DNA of 64,000 nt from Clostridium estertheticum (GCF_026650985.1 NZ_CP086239.1:868001-932000); one strand, 5' to 3'; counted from the first letter of the stretch, positions 8,463 through 15,738 are shown. Translations and numbers: made by a program. Notes: generated by a model from the sequence alone, not told the origin.

Positions 8463-8660
8463 AAGCAAATAAAAGGTTTTGATATGAGCCTTGGACTATC
8501 GTTAATTCATTCATTAGAGTGATTGGTAGTAAAAGTTTTAGAAAAATTAATGAGTTCTTATATGTGTAATTTATTAGATCCTTAATAGATGAGAGTATTT
8601 GAGAAGTTAACGTATCTAAGAACCCCACTCCTGAGGTGTGGGAGTATCAGAGCAAGAAAC
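8463..8660 (+). ncRNA. Putative omega/reRNA of TnpB (right end of element)
   Basis: About 180 non-coding bases lie between the tnpB stop and the right junction. They end in the conserved right-end hairpin at 8623-8642. In this family the right end is transcribed as the guide scaffold, and the first bases outside the element act as guide. Here those bases are the 3' fragment of yjdF. This is inferred from the family, since no transcript boundary is visible. Confidence 0.45.
8623..8642 (+). repeat. Right-end hairpin of IS200/IS605 element
   Basis: CCCCACTCCTGAGGTGTGGG is nearly identical to the left-end hairpin and lies five bases inside the right junction. Confidence 0.8.
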
Positions 8661-8740
8661 AAATATTGTAGAAAGAAAAAAGAATTCAAAAGATGAAAAT
8701 GAACAAGAAAAAGAAAGGCAATTTGCAATGCATGAGTTGA

Positions 8741-8801
8741 AAAAGAAGGAAAAACATAGAGGTCATTAATTCATAGTGACATCTATGTTTTTCCTTCTTT
8801 T
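8741..8801. terminator. Long bidirectional terminator overlapping the yjdF 3' end
   Basis: Two 25-base arms (8741-8765 and 8777-8801) pair with a single mismatch around an 11-base loop. The left arm encodes the C-terminal KKKEKHRG of yjdF and the loop holds the stop codon. A T-rich tract follows on the plus strand, and the complementary A-run serves the convergent hxlR-type gene. Confidence 0.8.
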
Positions 8802-8895
8802 AAATTCAGCATTAATAATTTCAAAAGTGAATGTACTATTTTGTTACAAGAATACATTCCTAAATACAACACCTATTATATTAAATGGTTACGAT

Positions 8896-9219
8896 TCAAA
8901 TTTGTTTTTCGCCCCACGCACACATATCATTAACAATTGGCATGAGACTTTGCCCCTTTTCGGTAAGAGAATATTCTACTTTTGGAGGAATTTGAAGATA
9001 CTCTTTTCTCAATATAATATTTTTGTTTTCTAATTCTTTTAATTGTGAACTTAACATCTTATGAGTGATTCCTTCGATATTTTTCTTTAAAATCCCATAT
9101 CTTACAGTACCCATACAAGCAAGTAAATAAATTATTTTTAACTTCCATTTTCCACTTACAACTGACAAAGTGTATTCAAAAGGTTCTTTATTACTGATAT
9201 AACATAATTTTTCTGACAT
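8896..9219 (-). CDS. HxlR-family winged-helix transcriptional regulator
   Basis: This 107-residue protein matches the HxlR/DUF24 pattern: a cysteine near the N-terminus (KLCYISNKEPFEYTLSVVSG), GKWKLKIIYLLA, the recognition region GITHKMLSSQLKELE, and the wing PPKVEYSLTEKGQSL. Members often sense electrophiles through the N-terminal cysteine. It is divergent from an amidohydrolase gene, with a 12-bp perfect palindrome between them, so it probably controls that neighbour and itself. The ribosome site AAAGGAG precedes the ATG. Confidence 0.92.
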   Translation of the reverse strand: MSEKLCYISNKEPFEYTLSVVSGKWKLKIIYLLACMGTVRYGILKKNIEGITHKMLSSQLKELENKNIILRKEYLQIPPKVEYSLTEKGQSLMPIVNDMCAWGEKQI

Positions 9220-9286
9220 ATCTTCACTCTCCTTTTTGAAAGTATATCACAAAAAAGTGCATACTATCATTTTTTGGAAACTAATC

Positions 9287-9310
9287 TATAATAAGGGTGA
9301 GTTGCAACTC
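9287..9310 (+). promoter_or_regulatory. Amidohydrolase promoter -10 with palindromic operator
   Basis: TATAAT at 9287-9292 is followed by the perfect palindrome GAGTTGCAACTC at 9299-9310, at the expected transcription start. This placement suits repression by the divergent HxlR-family regulator. No good -35 box is visible. Confidence 0.5.
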
Positions 9311-9338
9311 AAATTAGAAATAAGAAGGGATGATATAT

Positions 9339-10124
9339 ATGGTTATTGATGGACATTCACATGTTAATTTACCAGTTGAACAACATATCGAAATAATGGA
9401 TAAGGCAGGTGTTCAAAAAACAATTCTGTTTTCAACATCAATACATCCAGAAAAAGCAGATGATTTAGAAGGTTTAAAAAAAGAGATGAAAATTTTAAAT
9501 GATATTGTATCTGGGAAAACAAATTTTTCATTAGATGAAAAATATAAGTCTATAAATGAACTCAAACAAATAATTCAAAGGTATTCATCTAGATATATTG
9601 GATTTGGTTCTGTACCCGTTGGATTGAATGAAAATGATACTAACTTATATATTGAAGAAAACATAGTAAAAAACAAATTTGCTGGTATTGGTGAATTTAC
9701 ACTTCCAAGTGGTCAAATAAAAATATTAACTACCATTTTTAAGTCTTCGATGATATTTGGGAAATTACCAATTTGGATACACGCGTTTAATCCTTTAGTA
9801 TTACAAGATATTAAGGAAATTGCTGAACTAAGCAAAAAATTTCCTGATATTCCTGTTATATTAGGACATATGGGAGGAAGTAACTGGCTAACAGCAATAG
9901 AACTTGCAAAAGAGATACCGAATTTATATCTTGATACATCTGCTTGTTTTTCTACACTTGTTTTGAAAATAGCCATAAATGAAATTCCATTAAAATGTAT
10001 ATTTGGTGTAGATATGCCCTATGGAGATTTGCAGTTATCAAAAGAAGCTATTGAAAAATTATGCAATAAATCATATATTAATGCTGTTTTAGGGGATAAC
10101 ATGGCAAAATTATTAAAGCTTTAA
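9339..10124 (+). CDS. Amidohydrolase-family (TIM-barrel) metal-dependent hydrolase
   Basis: The start is placed at 9339 (MVIDGHSHVNLP) because the GAAGGG site abuts the earlier ATG at 9330. The metal-binding GHSH lies at the N-terminus, followed by WIHAFNP (about 145), ILGHMGGSNW (about 174), LDTSA and the late Asp in FGVDMPYGD. This is the Amidohydro_2 pattern of decarboxylases and hydrolases. Length is about 261 aa. Divergence from the HxlR regulator suggests induction by a small, possibly toxic, compound. The substrate is unknown. Confidence 0.85.
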   Translation: MVIDGHSHVNLPVEQHIEIMDKAGVQKTILFSTSIHPEKADDLEGLKKEMKILNDIVSGKTNFSLDEKYKSINELKQIIQRYSSRYIGFGSVPVGLNENDTNLYIEENIVKNKFAGIGEFTLPSGQIKILTTIFKSSMIFGKLPIWIHAFNPLVLQDIKEIAELSKKFPDIPVILGHMGGSNWLTAIELAKEIPNLYLDTSACFSTLVLKIAINEIPLKCIFGVDMPYGDLQLSKEAIEKLCNKSYINAVLGDNMAKLLKL

Positions 10125-10214
10125 ATATTTTATTATACAAATATAAAATAATTTAATTATTGAATAATATGGTATAATATGATATATAAGGGTTGCTGTT
10201 TGAGGAGTGATTGT

Positions 10215-10244
10215 ATGAAAAAATGCATTGTAATAATGGAATAG
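10215..10244 (+). other. Possible 9-codon leader ORF upstream of acetyltransferase
   Basis: ATG at 10215 has a good AGGAG site at the right spacing and encodes MKKCIVIME before a stop. It lies downstream of a TATAAT (10173) and 38 bases before the Vat/CatB-like gene. Resistance genes are often controlled by such leaders, but no clear attenuator hairpin is visible here, so it may equally be a gene remnant. Confidence 0.3.
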
Positions 10245-10281
10245 GCATTAAAGTATCTTAATACAAAGGAGAGATTCAAAT

Positions 10282-10887
10282 ATGACTATTCCAAATTCAA
10301 ATAAAATATATCCAAGAAGTAATGACAACCAAACAATATATCTTAAAAATGTAATTACAAGAGATAATATAAAAGTTGGAGATTATACAATATATAATGA
10401 TTTTAATAATGATCCAAGGGATTTCGAAAAAAATAATGTATTATATCAGTATACTGTAAACAATGATAAATTAATAATTGGGAAGTTTTGTTCAATTGCA
10501 TGTAAAGCGAAGTTTCTTATGACAAGTGGAAATCACACAATGAAATCACTATCTAATTATACATTTCCAATATTTTATGAGGAAGGGGATTTCCCCGTCA
10601 GCAATATAACCGATGCTTGGGATAATAAGGGTGATATTGAAATTGGAAATGATGTGTGGATAGGTTATGACGCTATAATCATGTCAGGGGTGAAGATTGG
10701 TGATGGTGCAATTTTTGGAACGAGAGCAGTAGTTACCAAGGATGTTCCTCCATTTACTATTGTTGGAGGAGTACCTGCAAAAGTTATAAAGAAAAGGTAT
10801 GATGATGACACAATTTCTAAATTGCTTAAAATTAAGTGGTGGAATTGGACATATGAAAAAATCCAAGCAAATATTAAATATATTTAA
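10282..10887 (+). CDS. Vat/CatB-family xenobiotic O-acetyltransferase
   Basis: The 201-residue protein follows the streptogramin A acetyltransferase (Vat) pattern end to end: N-terminal IPNSNKIYPR, VGDYTIYND, LIIGKFCSIA, the catalytic-type histidine in SGNHTM, hexapeptide repeats IGNDVWIGYDAIIMSGVKIG, then VPPFTIVGGVPAKVIKKR and KWWNW. Such trimeric left-handed beta-helix enzymes acetylate streptogramin A or chloramphenicol. Housekeeping relatives exist, so resistance activity is a prediction. It has its own AAAGGAG ribosome site and is followed by a hairpin repeat. Confidence 0.85.
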   Translation: MTIPNSNKIYPRSNDNQTIYLKNVITRDNIKVGDYTIYNDFNNDPRDFEKNNVLYQYTVNNDKLIIGKFCSIACKAKFLMTSGNHTMKSLSNYTFPIFYEEGDFPVSNITDAWDNKGDIEIGNDVWIGYDAIIMSGVKIGDGAIFGTRAVVTKDVPPFTIVGGVPAKVIKKRYDDDTISKLLKIKWWNWTYEKIQANIKYI

Positions 10888-10942
10888 TCAGGAAATATTG
10901 ATAAGTTAAAGTGAACAAGTTGGTATTTTGTGTCTCATTCTT

Positions 10943-11030
10943 CACAAGTAAAGTCATATCTAATGATATGGCTTTACTTTATTAGTGAGTATATTACTTT
11001 CACTTTTAGGCTATTTTCCATTCTTAAAAC
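10943..11030 (+). repeat. Two-hairpin dispersed repeat, copy A (acts as terminator)
   Basis: The core stem (10948-10961 with 10966-10979) pairs GTAAAGTCATATC with GATATGGCTTTAC around TAAT and is followed by TTTATT. The downstream part up to 11030 (TTACTTTCAC, GGCTATTTTCCATTCTTAAAA) matches copies near 57.9 and 58.5 kb. It serves as the terminator of the acetyltransferase gene. Confidence 0.7.
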
Positions 11031-11133
11031 ATTAGAAAACACTATATTTTCAAAGGTTAAGGCGATATTGGTTTTCTATATTTCTTTATGATATTTAGAA
11101 AAATACGCCACTCAAATAGGAGGCAGGTTATCT

Positions 11134-12168
11134 ATGAAAACAGAAATATTAAATGTTAAAGATTTAAATATTAATTACAAAAATATTGTAAAAGGTGCAG
11201 AGTATCTAAGAAATGGTGAGGTTATTGCAATTCCAACAGAAACTGTTTATGGATTAGCTGCAGATGCTTTTAATGAAAATGCAATAAAAAAAATTTTTGA
11301 AGTTAAAGGAAGGCCGCAGGATAATCCATTATTGGTACATATATATAAATTGGAACAGGTTTACGATATATGCAAAGATATTTCAAAAGAGGCAGAGACA
11401 ATGTTTGGTAATTTTTGGCCTGGATCAGTAACTTTAATTTTTAATAAGAAAGATTGTATTTCAGATACAATTACTGCAGGAATGAAAACTGTAGGAGTTA
11501 GATTTCCCGAAAGTGAAATAGCAAGGGCTATAATTAAAGAAAGTGGAACTTTATTAGTAGCTCCATCTGCAAATTTATCAGGAAAGCCATCAACTACTAG
11601 TATAGAGCATTGCTATAATGATTTAAATGGGAAAATTCCTTGTATTTTAGATGGAGGGGCGTGTTCAATTGGGTTGGAGTCAACAATTATAGATATGTCT
11701 ACTCCGGTCCCAATACTTCTAAGACCAGGAGCAATAAGCTTGGATGACATATGTAAGGTAATTCCAAATCTTATATACAAAAAGGATTTATTAAGCGTGA
11801 AAGAAATGGAAATTCCAAAGGCTCCAGGAATGAAATATAGACACTATGCACCAGATGCACCGCTAACATTGGTTGAGGGAGAGTATATAAAAACGTCTAA
11901 ATGGATTAAAGAAAATGCAAATGAGAACGATGTTATAATTTGTTTTCAAGAATTTTTAAATGATTTTAACGACTATCAACATATATATAGTTTAGGAAGT
12001 TTTAAAATGTTAAATATAGCTGCACAAAAGATATTTGATTTGGTTAGAGAATGTGATAAATTGAATGTAAGTCATATTTATGTACAAGCTCCCAATGATA
12101 GTGGTTTAGGGAATTCTATAATCAATCGATTAGAAAAAGCAAGTGCAGGAGACATTATTCATATATAA
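11134..12168 (+). CDS. ywlC: Threonylcarbamoyl-AMP synthase (TsaC/Sua5/YwlC family)
   Basis: The 344-residue protein has the full two-domain Sua5 form. The N-terminal YrdC/TsaC domain contains AIPTETVYGLAADAF, KGRPQDNPLLVHI, WPGSVTLIF and the SANLSGKPSTT ATP/threonine pocket. The PGMKYRHYAPDAPL linker precedes the C-terminal Sua5 domain. It makes threonylcarbamoyl-AMP from Thr, bicarbonate and ATP, the first step of the t6A37 modification on ANN-decoding tRNAs. A GGAGG site lies 12 bases upstream. It is monocistronic. Confidence 0.95.
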   Translation: MKTEILNVKDLNINYKNIVKGAEYLRNGEVIAIPTETVYGLAADAFNENAIKKIFEVKGRPQDNPLLVHIYKLEQVYDICKDISKEAETMFGNFWPGSVTLIFNKKDCISDTITAGMKTVGVRFPESEIARAIIKESGTLLVAPSANLSGKPSTTSIEHCYNDLNGKIPCILDGGACSIGLESTIIDMSTPVPILLRPGAISLDDICKVIPNLIYKKDLLSVKEMEIPKAPGMKYRHYAPDAPLTLVEGEYIKTSKWIKENANENDVIICFQEFLNDFNDYQHIYSLGSFKMLNIAAQKIFDLVRECDKLNVSHIYVQAPNDSGLGNSIINRLEKASAGDIIHI

Positions 12169-12226
12169 ATTATAAGTGAATATTTTGTTAGTTAATAGGA
12201 TGCTTGTATTCTTTTTTTTAGAATAT

Positions 12227-12283
12227 AAAGGAAAATTATGAATGTTTGTTGAATTGTGTAAAGATAACATGCGTCTGGTTTGA
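12227..12283 (+). repeat. MFVELCK dispersed repeat, copy 1
   Basis: The block AAAGGAAAATTATGAATG is followed by a micro-ORF starting at 12242 that reads MFVELCKDNMRLV. It differs from the other copies by a silent TTG/TTA change in the leucine codon. It lies before the GNAT gene. Confidence 0.7.
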
Positions 12284-12308
12284 ATACTAAGAAAGGATGA
12301 GGAGTTTT

Positions 12309-12842
12309 ATGATATTTAAGTTGATTGAGCCAAAACTTGAAATGGAAAAAGAATATAATAATTATATAGTTGAATGGGAAAAGTCAGGAGAAGAAATAAT
12401 TCCATACGCATCGAGAAAGAGTATGGTCAATTATGAAGATTTAATTAATTGTTGGAAGACCCAAAAAACCAATAAAGCATATGAAGATGGATTTGTTCCA
12501 TCGACCCTATATTTTTTAATTGATGAAAACATGAAAATTTATGGTGCGTTACATATTAGACATGAATTAAATGATTTTTTGCTAAATTATGGCGGACATA
12601 TAGGGTATGGGATAAGGCCTTCTGAACGTAAGAAAGGTTATGCTACGAAGATGCTTTCACTATCATTATCATTAGTGAAACAGTTAGGTATTAAAAAGGC
12701 ATTGGTTACGTGTGACAAAATAAATATAGCTTCAGCAAAAACTATATTAAATAATGGTGGAGTATTAGAGAATGAAGTTATTGAAGAGGGTGAAGTAACT
12801 CAGAGATATTGGATAAATATTAAATTATCAAATACTCTGTGA
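12309..12842 (+). CDS. GNAT-family N-acetyltransferase
   Basis: The start is set at ATG 12309, preceded by GAGGAG (the earlier in-frame ATG overlaps that site). The protein, about 177 residues, has a GNAT core with the acetyl-CoA pyrophosphate loop GYGIRPSERKKGYATKML near residues 100-117 and a C-terminal region ALVTCDKINIASAKTILNNGG, the typical beta5-alpha4 stretch of the RimI/YdfB-like group. The acceptor is unknown. Confidence 0.88.
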   Translation: MIFKLIEPKLEMEKEYNNYIVEWEKSGEEIIPYASRKSMVNYEDLINCWKTQKTNKAYEDGFVPSTLYFLIDENMKIYGALHIRHELNDFLLNYGGHIGYGIRPSERKKGYATKMLSLSLSLVKQLGIKKALVTCDKINIASAKTILNNGGVLENEVIEEGEVTQRYWINIKLSNTL

Positions 12843-12916
12843 TTTTAATTAACTGCATCAATATTGTAGAATAATGTTTTTAGTAAAGTGTTATTTATAT
12901 AACGGAAGGAGAATAG

Positions 12917-13657
12917 ATGGTTATAAATCAAATATCAGAGAGGATATATTACTTGCCTTTCGATGAAAATACAGACAGACCAAATCTTGGTTATATTTTG
13001 GGGAATAGGTATTCGATTATGGTTGATTGCGGTAATTCACCTAAACATCTTTCTTTATTTTATGCGGGACTTGAAGAAAGACATCTTCCCATTCCACAAA
13101 TTGCTTTCATTACACACTGGCATTGGGATCATACCTTTGGTATGAAAGCATTCAACGGAACGACTATTGCAGGTCAACTTACCAATAATAAACTAAAAGA
13201 GGTAATGCAATGGAACTGGACTGACCAAGTTATGAAAGAGCGTCTTGTGAGTGGTGAAGAAATTGAATTTTGCGATGAGAATATCCGCAAAGAATATAAG
13301 GATTTATCAGAAATTAGTGTTAAATCAGCTGATATGACATTCGATAGAAGTATTTCCATTGACCTAGGGGGAATTACCTGCATTGCATTAAATTGTCCAT
13401 CACCTCACTCAAAAGACAGTGTGATTATCTATGTTCCTGAAGAAAAAATATTGTTTTGTGGAGATGCAGATTCTGGAGATTTTTATGATAACAAGGGACA
13501 ACGTGAAGTTGAACGAGTGAAACAATATAGGGATGTTCTGATGAAAATTCCATTTGAAGTCTATTTACATGGCCATTGTGAACCATTAAGCAGAGAACAG
13601 GTGTTTAGCGATTTGGAAGAAATGATAGAAGGTAATCAAAATGCGAATTTTAATTGA
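12917..13657 (+). CDS. Metallo-beta-lactamase-fold hydrolase
   Basis: The MBL signature THWHWDHTFG provides HxHxDH at residues 62-67. A Ser-rich NCPSPHSKDSVIIY gives the next His, FCGDADSGD the bridging Asp, and YLHGHCEPL the last His. Length is 246 aa with a GAAGGAG ribosome site. The superfamily covers lactamases, glyoxalases, lactonases and nucleases, and nothing here fixes the substrate. It is preceded by a GNAT gene and followed by a flavodoxin, each with its own ribosome site. Confidence 0.9.
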   Translation: MVINQISERIYYLPFDENTDRPNLGYILGNRYSIMVDCGNSPKHLSLFYAGLEERHLPIPQIAFITHWHWDHTFGMKAFNGTTIAGQLTNNKLKEVMQWNWTDQVMKERLVSGEEIEFCDENIRKEYKDLSEISVKSADMTFDRSISIDLGGITCIALNCPSPHSKDSVIIYVPEEKILFCGDADSGDFYDNKGQREVERVKQYRDVLMKIPFEVYLHGHCEPLSREQVFSDLEEMIEGNQNANFN

Positions 13658-13780
13658 GAATGATATTTCGTCGTAAGTAATCCTAAAATTGAGAATATAT
13701 GATTTCAGTTGAGTTTTAATATGTTGAAATTCCGAATGTAGTATAATGCGAAAAAATATATATTATAAGAGGTGAAACTA

Positions 13781-14302
13781 ATGAAAACTGTAGTAATATA
13801 CAAGTCAAAAACAGGTTTTACAAAAAAATATGCAGAATGGATTTCTGAGGCGTTATCAGCGGATATTTTTGATGTTTCAAGTGCTGATATAAATGTAGTT
13901 ACAAATTATGATACCGTGATTTATGGCGGCAGTTTGTATGCTGTTGGTATCATTGGAGTAAAATATATAACGAAAAATCTCGACAAATTTAAAGGTAAAA
14001 AAGTCGTTGTTTTCGCAACGGGGGCATCGCCATCGAGTGAAGAGGTAATACATGAAGTAAAAGATAAAAATTTTACTCCCGAGGAACAGAAGTCTGTACA
14101 GTTCTTTTATTTAAGAGGTGGATTTGATTATAGTAAAATAAAGCCTTTTGATAAAGCACTTATGACATTACTAAAATGGAAGATTAAGATGAAAAAAGAA
14201 TTAACACCTGAGGCAAGAGGCATGCTAGCCATGTATGACAAGCCAATAGATTTCACAAGAAGAAAGAATATAGATGAAATAATAACTTATGTTAACTCAT
14301 AA
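13781..14302 (+). CDS. Flavodoxin-domain protein (HemG/protoporphyrinogen-oxidase-like)
   Basis: The start ATG 13781 is eight bases after AGAGGTG, so the GTG at 13772 inside that site is unlikely. The N-terminus has the FMN phosphate loop KTVVIYKSKTGFTKKYAEWI, then VIYGGSLYAVGI and VVFATGASP, as in the Flavodoxin_5/HemG-like group. Length is about 173 residues. In clostridia such proteins are generic FMN redox carriers rather than heme enzymes, and no heme genes are near. Role unassigned. Confidence 0.87.
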   Translation: MKTVVIYKSKTGFTKKYAEWISEALSADIFDVSSADINVVTNYDTVIYGGSLYAVGIIGVKYITKNLDKFKGKKVVVFATGASPSSEEVIHEVKDKNFTPEEQKSVQFFYLRGGFDYSKIKPFDKALMTLLKWKIKMKKELTPEARGMLAMYDKPIDFTRRKNIDEIITYVNS

Positions 14303-14365
14303 CATTTATAATATGTAGAACTATCAACAGAGTTACTAAGATGATATATACATAAAATTTAAAAC

Positions 14366-14431
14366 AGGAAAGGAAGTGAAAATTTAGTGGGTTTGTATAC
14401 TTAGAGTACACGCTCTCACTAAAGATAACCT
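14366..14431 (+). promoter_or_regulatory. Conserved leader with hairpin-bridged ribosome site (DUF1737 copy)
   Basis: The strong ribosome site AGGAAGTG (14371-14378) lies over 50 bases from the ATG, and no site lies next to the ATG. Between them TTTAGTG (14383-14389) can pair with CACTAAA (14417-14423). With the stem formed, only about 12 unpaired bases separate the ribosome site from the ATG. The same 61-base block, without gaps and about 82% identical, precedes thyA on the other strand at 24.4 kb. Split sites of this kind are known in phage T4 genes 25 and 38. Confidence 0.6.
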
Positions 14432-14638
14432 ATGGAAAACAAACTTAAATATCGCTTAATTACAGGAAAAGATGATGCGGATTTTTGTAAGAAAATTTCT
14501 GAATTACTTGATGAAGGGTATAAATTATACGAAGCTCCATCATGTACTTTTAATGGGCAAGATGTAATTGTGGCACAGGCATTAATTCTTAATGAGCGTG
14601 ACAACCTTGATATTGGGTTCAAAAGAACGGTTAAATAA
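14432..14638 (+). CDS. DUF1737-domain small protein
   Basis: The 68-residue protein fits DUF1737, with YRLITGKDDADFCKKISELLDEGYKLYEAPSCTFNGQ: a short alpha/beta unit with a conserved Gly-Tyr-x-Leu turn. The function of the family is unknown. It has no adjacent Shine-Dalgarno but carries the structured leader shared with thyA. It is followed by a hairpin terminator of a dispersed type. Confidence 0.82.
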   Translation: MENKLKYRLITGKDDADFCKKISELLDEGYKLYEAPSCTFNGQDVIVAQALILNERDNLDIGFKRTVK

Positions 14639-14690
14639 AGGCGAAAAATATATTCAATTTAGTTGATACGGATTGTTTTTTATGTCATCT

Positions 14691-14722
14691 CAAGTAACCC
14701 CATATCATTAGATGTGGGGTTT
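14691..14722 (+). terminator. Hairpin terminator, divergent copy B of the dispersed hairpin repeat
   Basis: CAAGTAACCCCATATC, ATTA and GATGTGGGGTTT form an 11-bp stem with one G-T pair. It resembles the first hairpin of the copies at 10.9, 57.8 and 59.1 kb. Confidence 0.6.
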
Positions 14723-14830
14723 AATCGTTATGCATTACTAGTAACAATAATGATTGCGATTGAAATGATATTATACTATACATTTTCATTTTATGTCGAA
14801 AGATATCTATAATTTATTTCCAAAAGGGTA

Positions 14831-14861
14831 TTGACTCTAACGTAACGTCATAGATTATTAT
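14831..14861 (+). promoter_or_regulatory. MerR-type promoter with 19-bp spacer
   Basis: TTGACT (14831) and TATTAT (14856) are separated by exactly 19 bases, the over-long spacing used by MerR activators. The spacer carries the partial dyad CTCTAACGTAACGTCATAGA. It precedes the MerR-TipAS gene and suggests autoactivation. Confidence 0.75.
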
Positions 14862-14904
14862 AAATTTGTAGGGAAGATTAATAAAGAACAAAGGAGCTGA
14901 TTTT

Positions 14905-15669
14905 ATGTCTTATAAAATAAAAGAAGTAGCTGATATGGTTGGTGTAAGTGTGCGTACACTCCATCATTATGATCAGATAGGCATCTTAAAGCCAAAGTCT
15001 GTAACACCGGCCGGATATAGACTCTACACTGATGATGACCTTGAAAGATTGCAACAAGTTTTGTTTTTTAAAGAGTTGGATTTTACCCTTCTAGAAATAA
15101 AAGAAATTTTAGATAATCCAGATTTCGATAGAAAACATGCATTAAAGACACATCGGGAGCTATTGATAGAAAAAAAGAAGCGACTCGATAAGATTATAAA
15201 ATCTGTAGATAAAACTATAGATTACATTGAAGGAGGAATAGATATGAATAAGAATGAAATGTTTGAGGGGTTTGATATAAGCGAAATAGAGGCTCATAAA
15301 GAAAGATATGCGGAGGAAACGAAGCAAAAATATGGAGACACTGATGCCTACAAGGAAAGTTTGAAAAAAACATCCAAATACACAAAAGAGGATTGGGCTA
15401 GGATTAATGCAACTAATGGAAAAATCAACGAGAAAATTATAGCCAACATGGATAAAGGAATAGGCAATTCAGAAGTTCAAAAGGCAGTTGCTGAGTTAAG
15501 ACAACACATTACTGATAATTTTTATGATTGTACTATAGAAATATTTAGAGGTCTTGCTGATTTATATGTTAAAGATGAACGTTTCACGGCCAACATTGAT
15601 AGGCAGAAAGAAGGTTTAGCTAAGTTCTTAAGTGAGTCAATGATTTACTATTGTGATAATGCAAAATAG
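14905..15669 (+). CDS. MerR-family regulator with TipAS antibiotic-recognition domain
   Basis: Residues 1-75 form a MerR winged helix (YKIKEVADMVGVSVRTLHHYDQIGILKP). A dimerisation coiled coil runs to about residue 115. Residues 120-254 match the TipAS domain (EIEAHKERYAEETKQKYGDTDAYKES..., DLYVKDERFTANID...). TipA/Mta relatives bind thiopeptides or other drugs through TipAS and activate efflux genes by underwinding a 19-bp-spaced promoter. Such a promoter lies directly upstream. No efflux gene is adjacent, so the regulon is probably elsewhere or self only. Confidence 0.93.
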   Translation: MSYKIKEVADMVGVSVRTLHHYDQIGILKPKSVTPAGYRLYTDDDLERLQQVLFFKELDFTLLEIKEILDNPDFDRKHALKTHRELLIEKKKRLDKIIKSVDKTIDYIEGGIDMNKNEMFEGFDISEIEAHKERYAEETKQKYGDTDAYKESLKKTSKYTKEDWARINATNGKINEKIIANMDKGIGNSEVQKAVAELRQHITDNFYDCTIEIFRGLADLYVKDERFTANIDRQKEGLAKFLSESMIYYCDNAK

Positions 15670-15700
15670 GTGGTACTCAAGTTGTAAGTCTGGGTTTTCT

Positions 15701-15738
15701 ATAATTCCGACAAAACCTACGCTAAGACATAAAATGAA
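15701..15738 (+). repeat. Short dispersed repeat around CCTACGCTAAGACAT
   Basis: ATTCCGACAAAACCTACG followed by CTAAGACAT recurs with small changes at 58612-58640, also in an intergenic space before a small gene. Confidence 0.5.

Larger units (their letters stand above)
6456..8647 (+). mobile_element. IS200/IS605-family element (tnpA + tnpB) inside yjdF
   Basis: The element is bounded by the two halves of the DUF2992 gene. It contains a Y1 transposase and a TnpB in the same orientation and has subterminal hairpins of matching sequence at both ends. There is no target duplication, as expected for this family. The left junction falls at or just after TTAC (6452-6455) in the codons for Lys-Leu-Gln. 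The right junction lies within about five bases of 8647. Exact cut sites are inferred. Confidence 0.85.
6174..8769 (+). pseudogene. yjdF: DUF2992 (YjdF) gene, frameshifted and split by an IS200/IS605 element
   Basis: The 5' piece (6174-6323) encodes the family N-terminus (LTVFFEGMFWVGVFER, then VFGSVPKDYELYDFVI) and stops early. The frame shifts by about 6320, with a few residues apparently deleted, and resumes as LKFSNSLSINEF...GIGTKAQLAMKLQ up to about 6457. The insertion follows. The missing C-terminus reappears at 8647-8769 as SEQETNIVERKK...LKKKEKHRGH and stop, which is the basic tail typical of DUF2992. The gene is therefore doubly inactivated, while its riboswitch and terminator remain. 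Confidence 0.88.
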
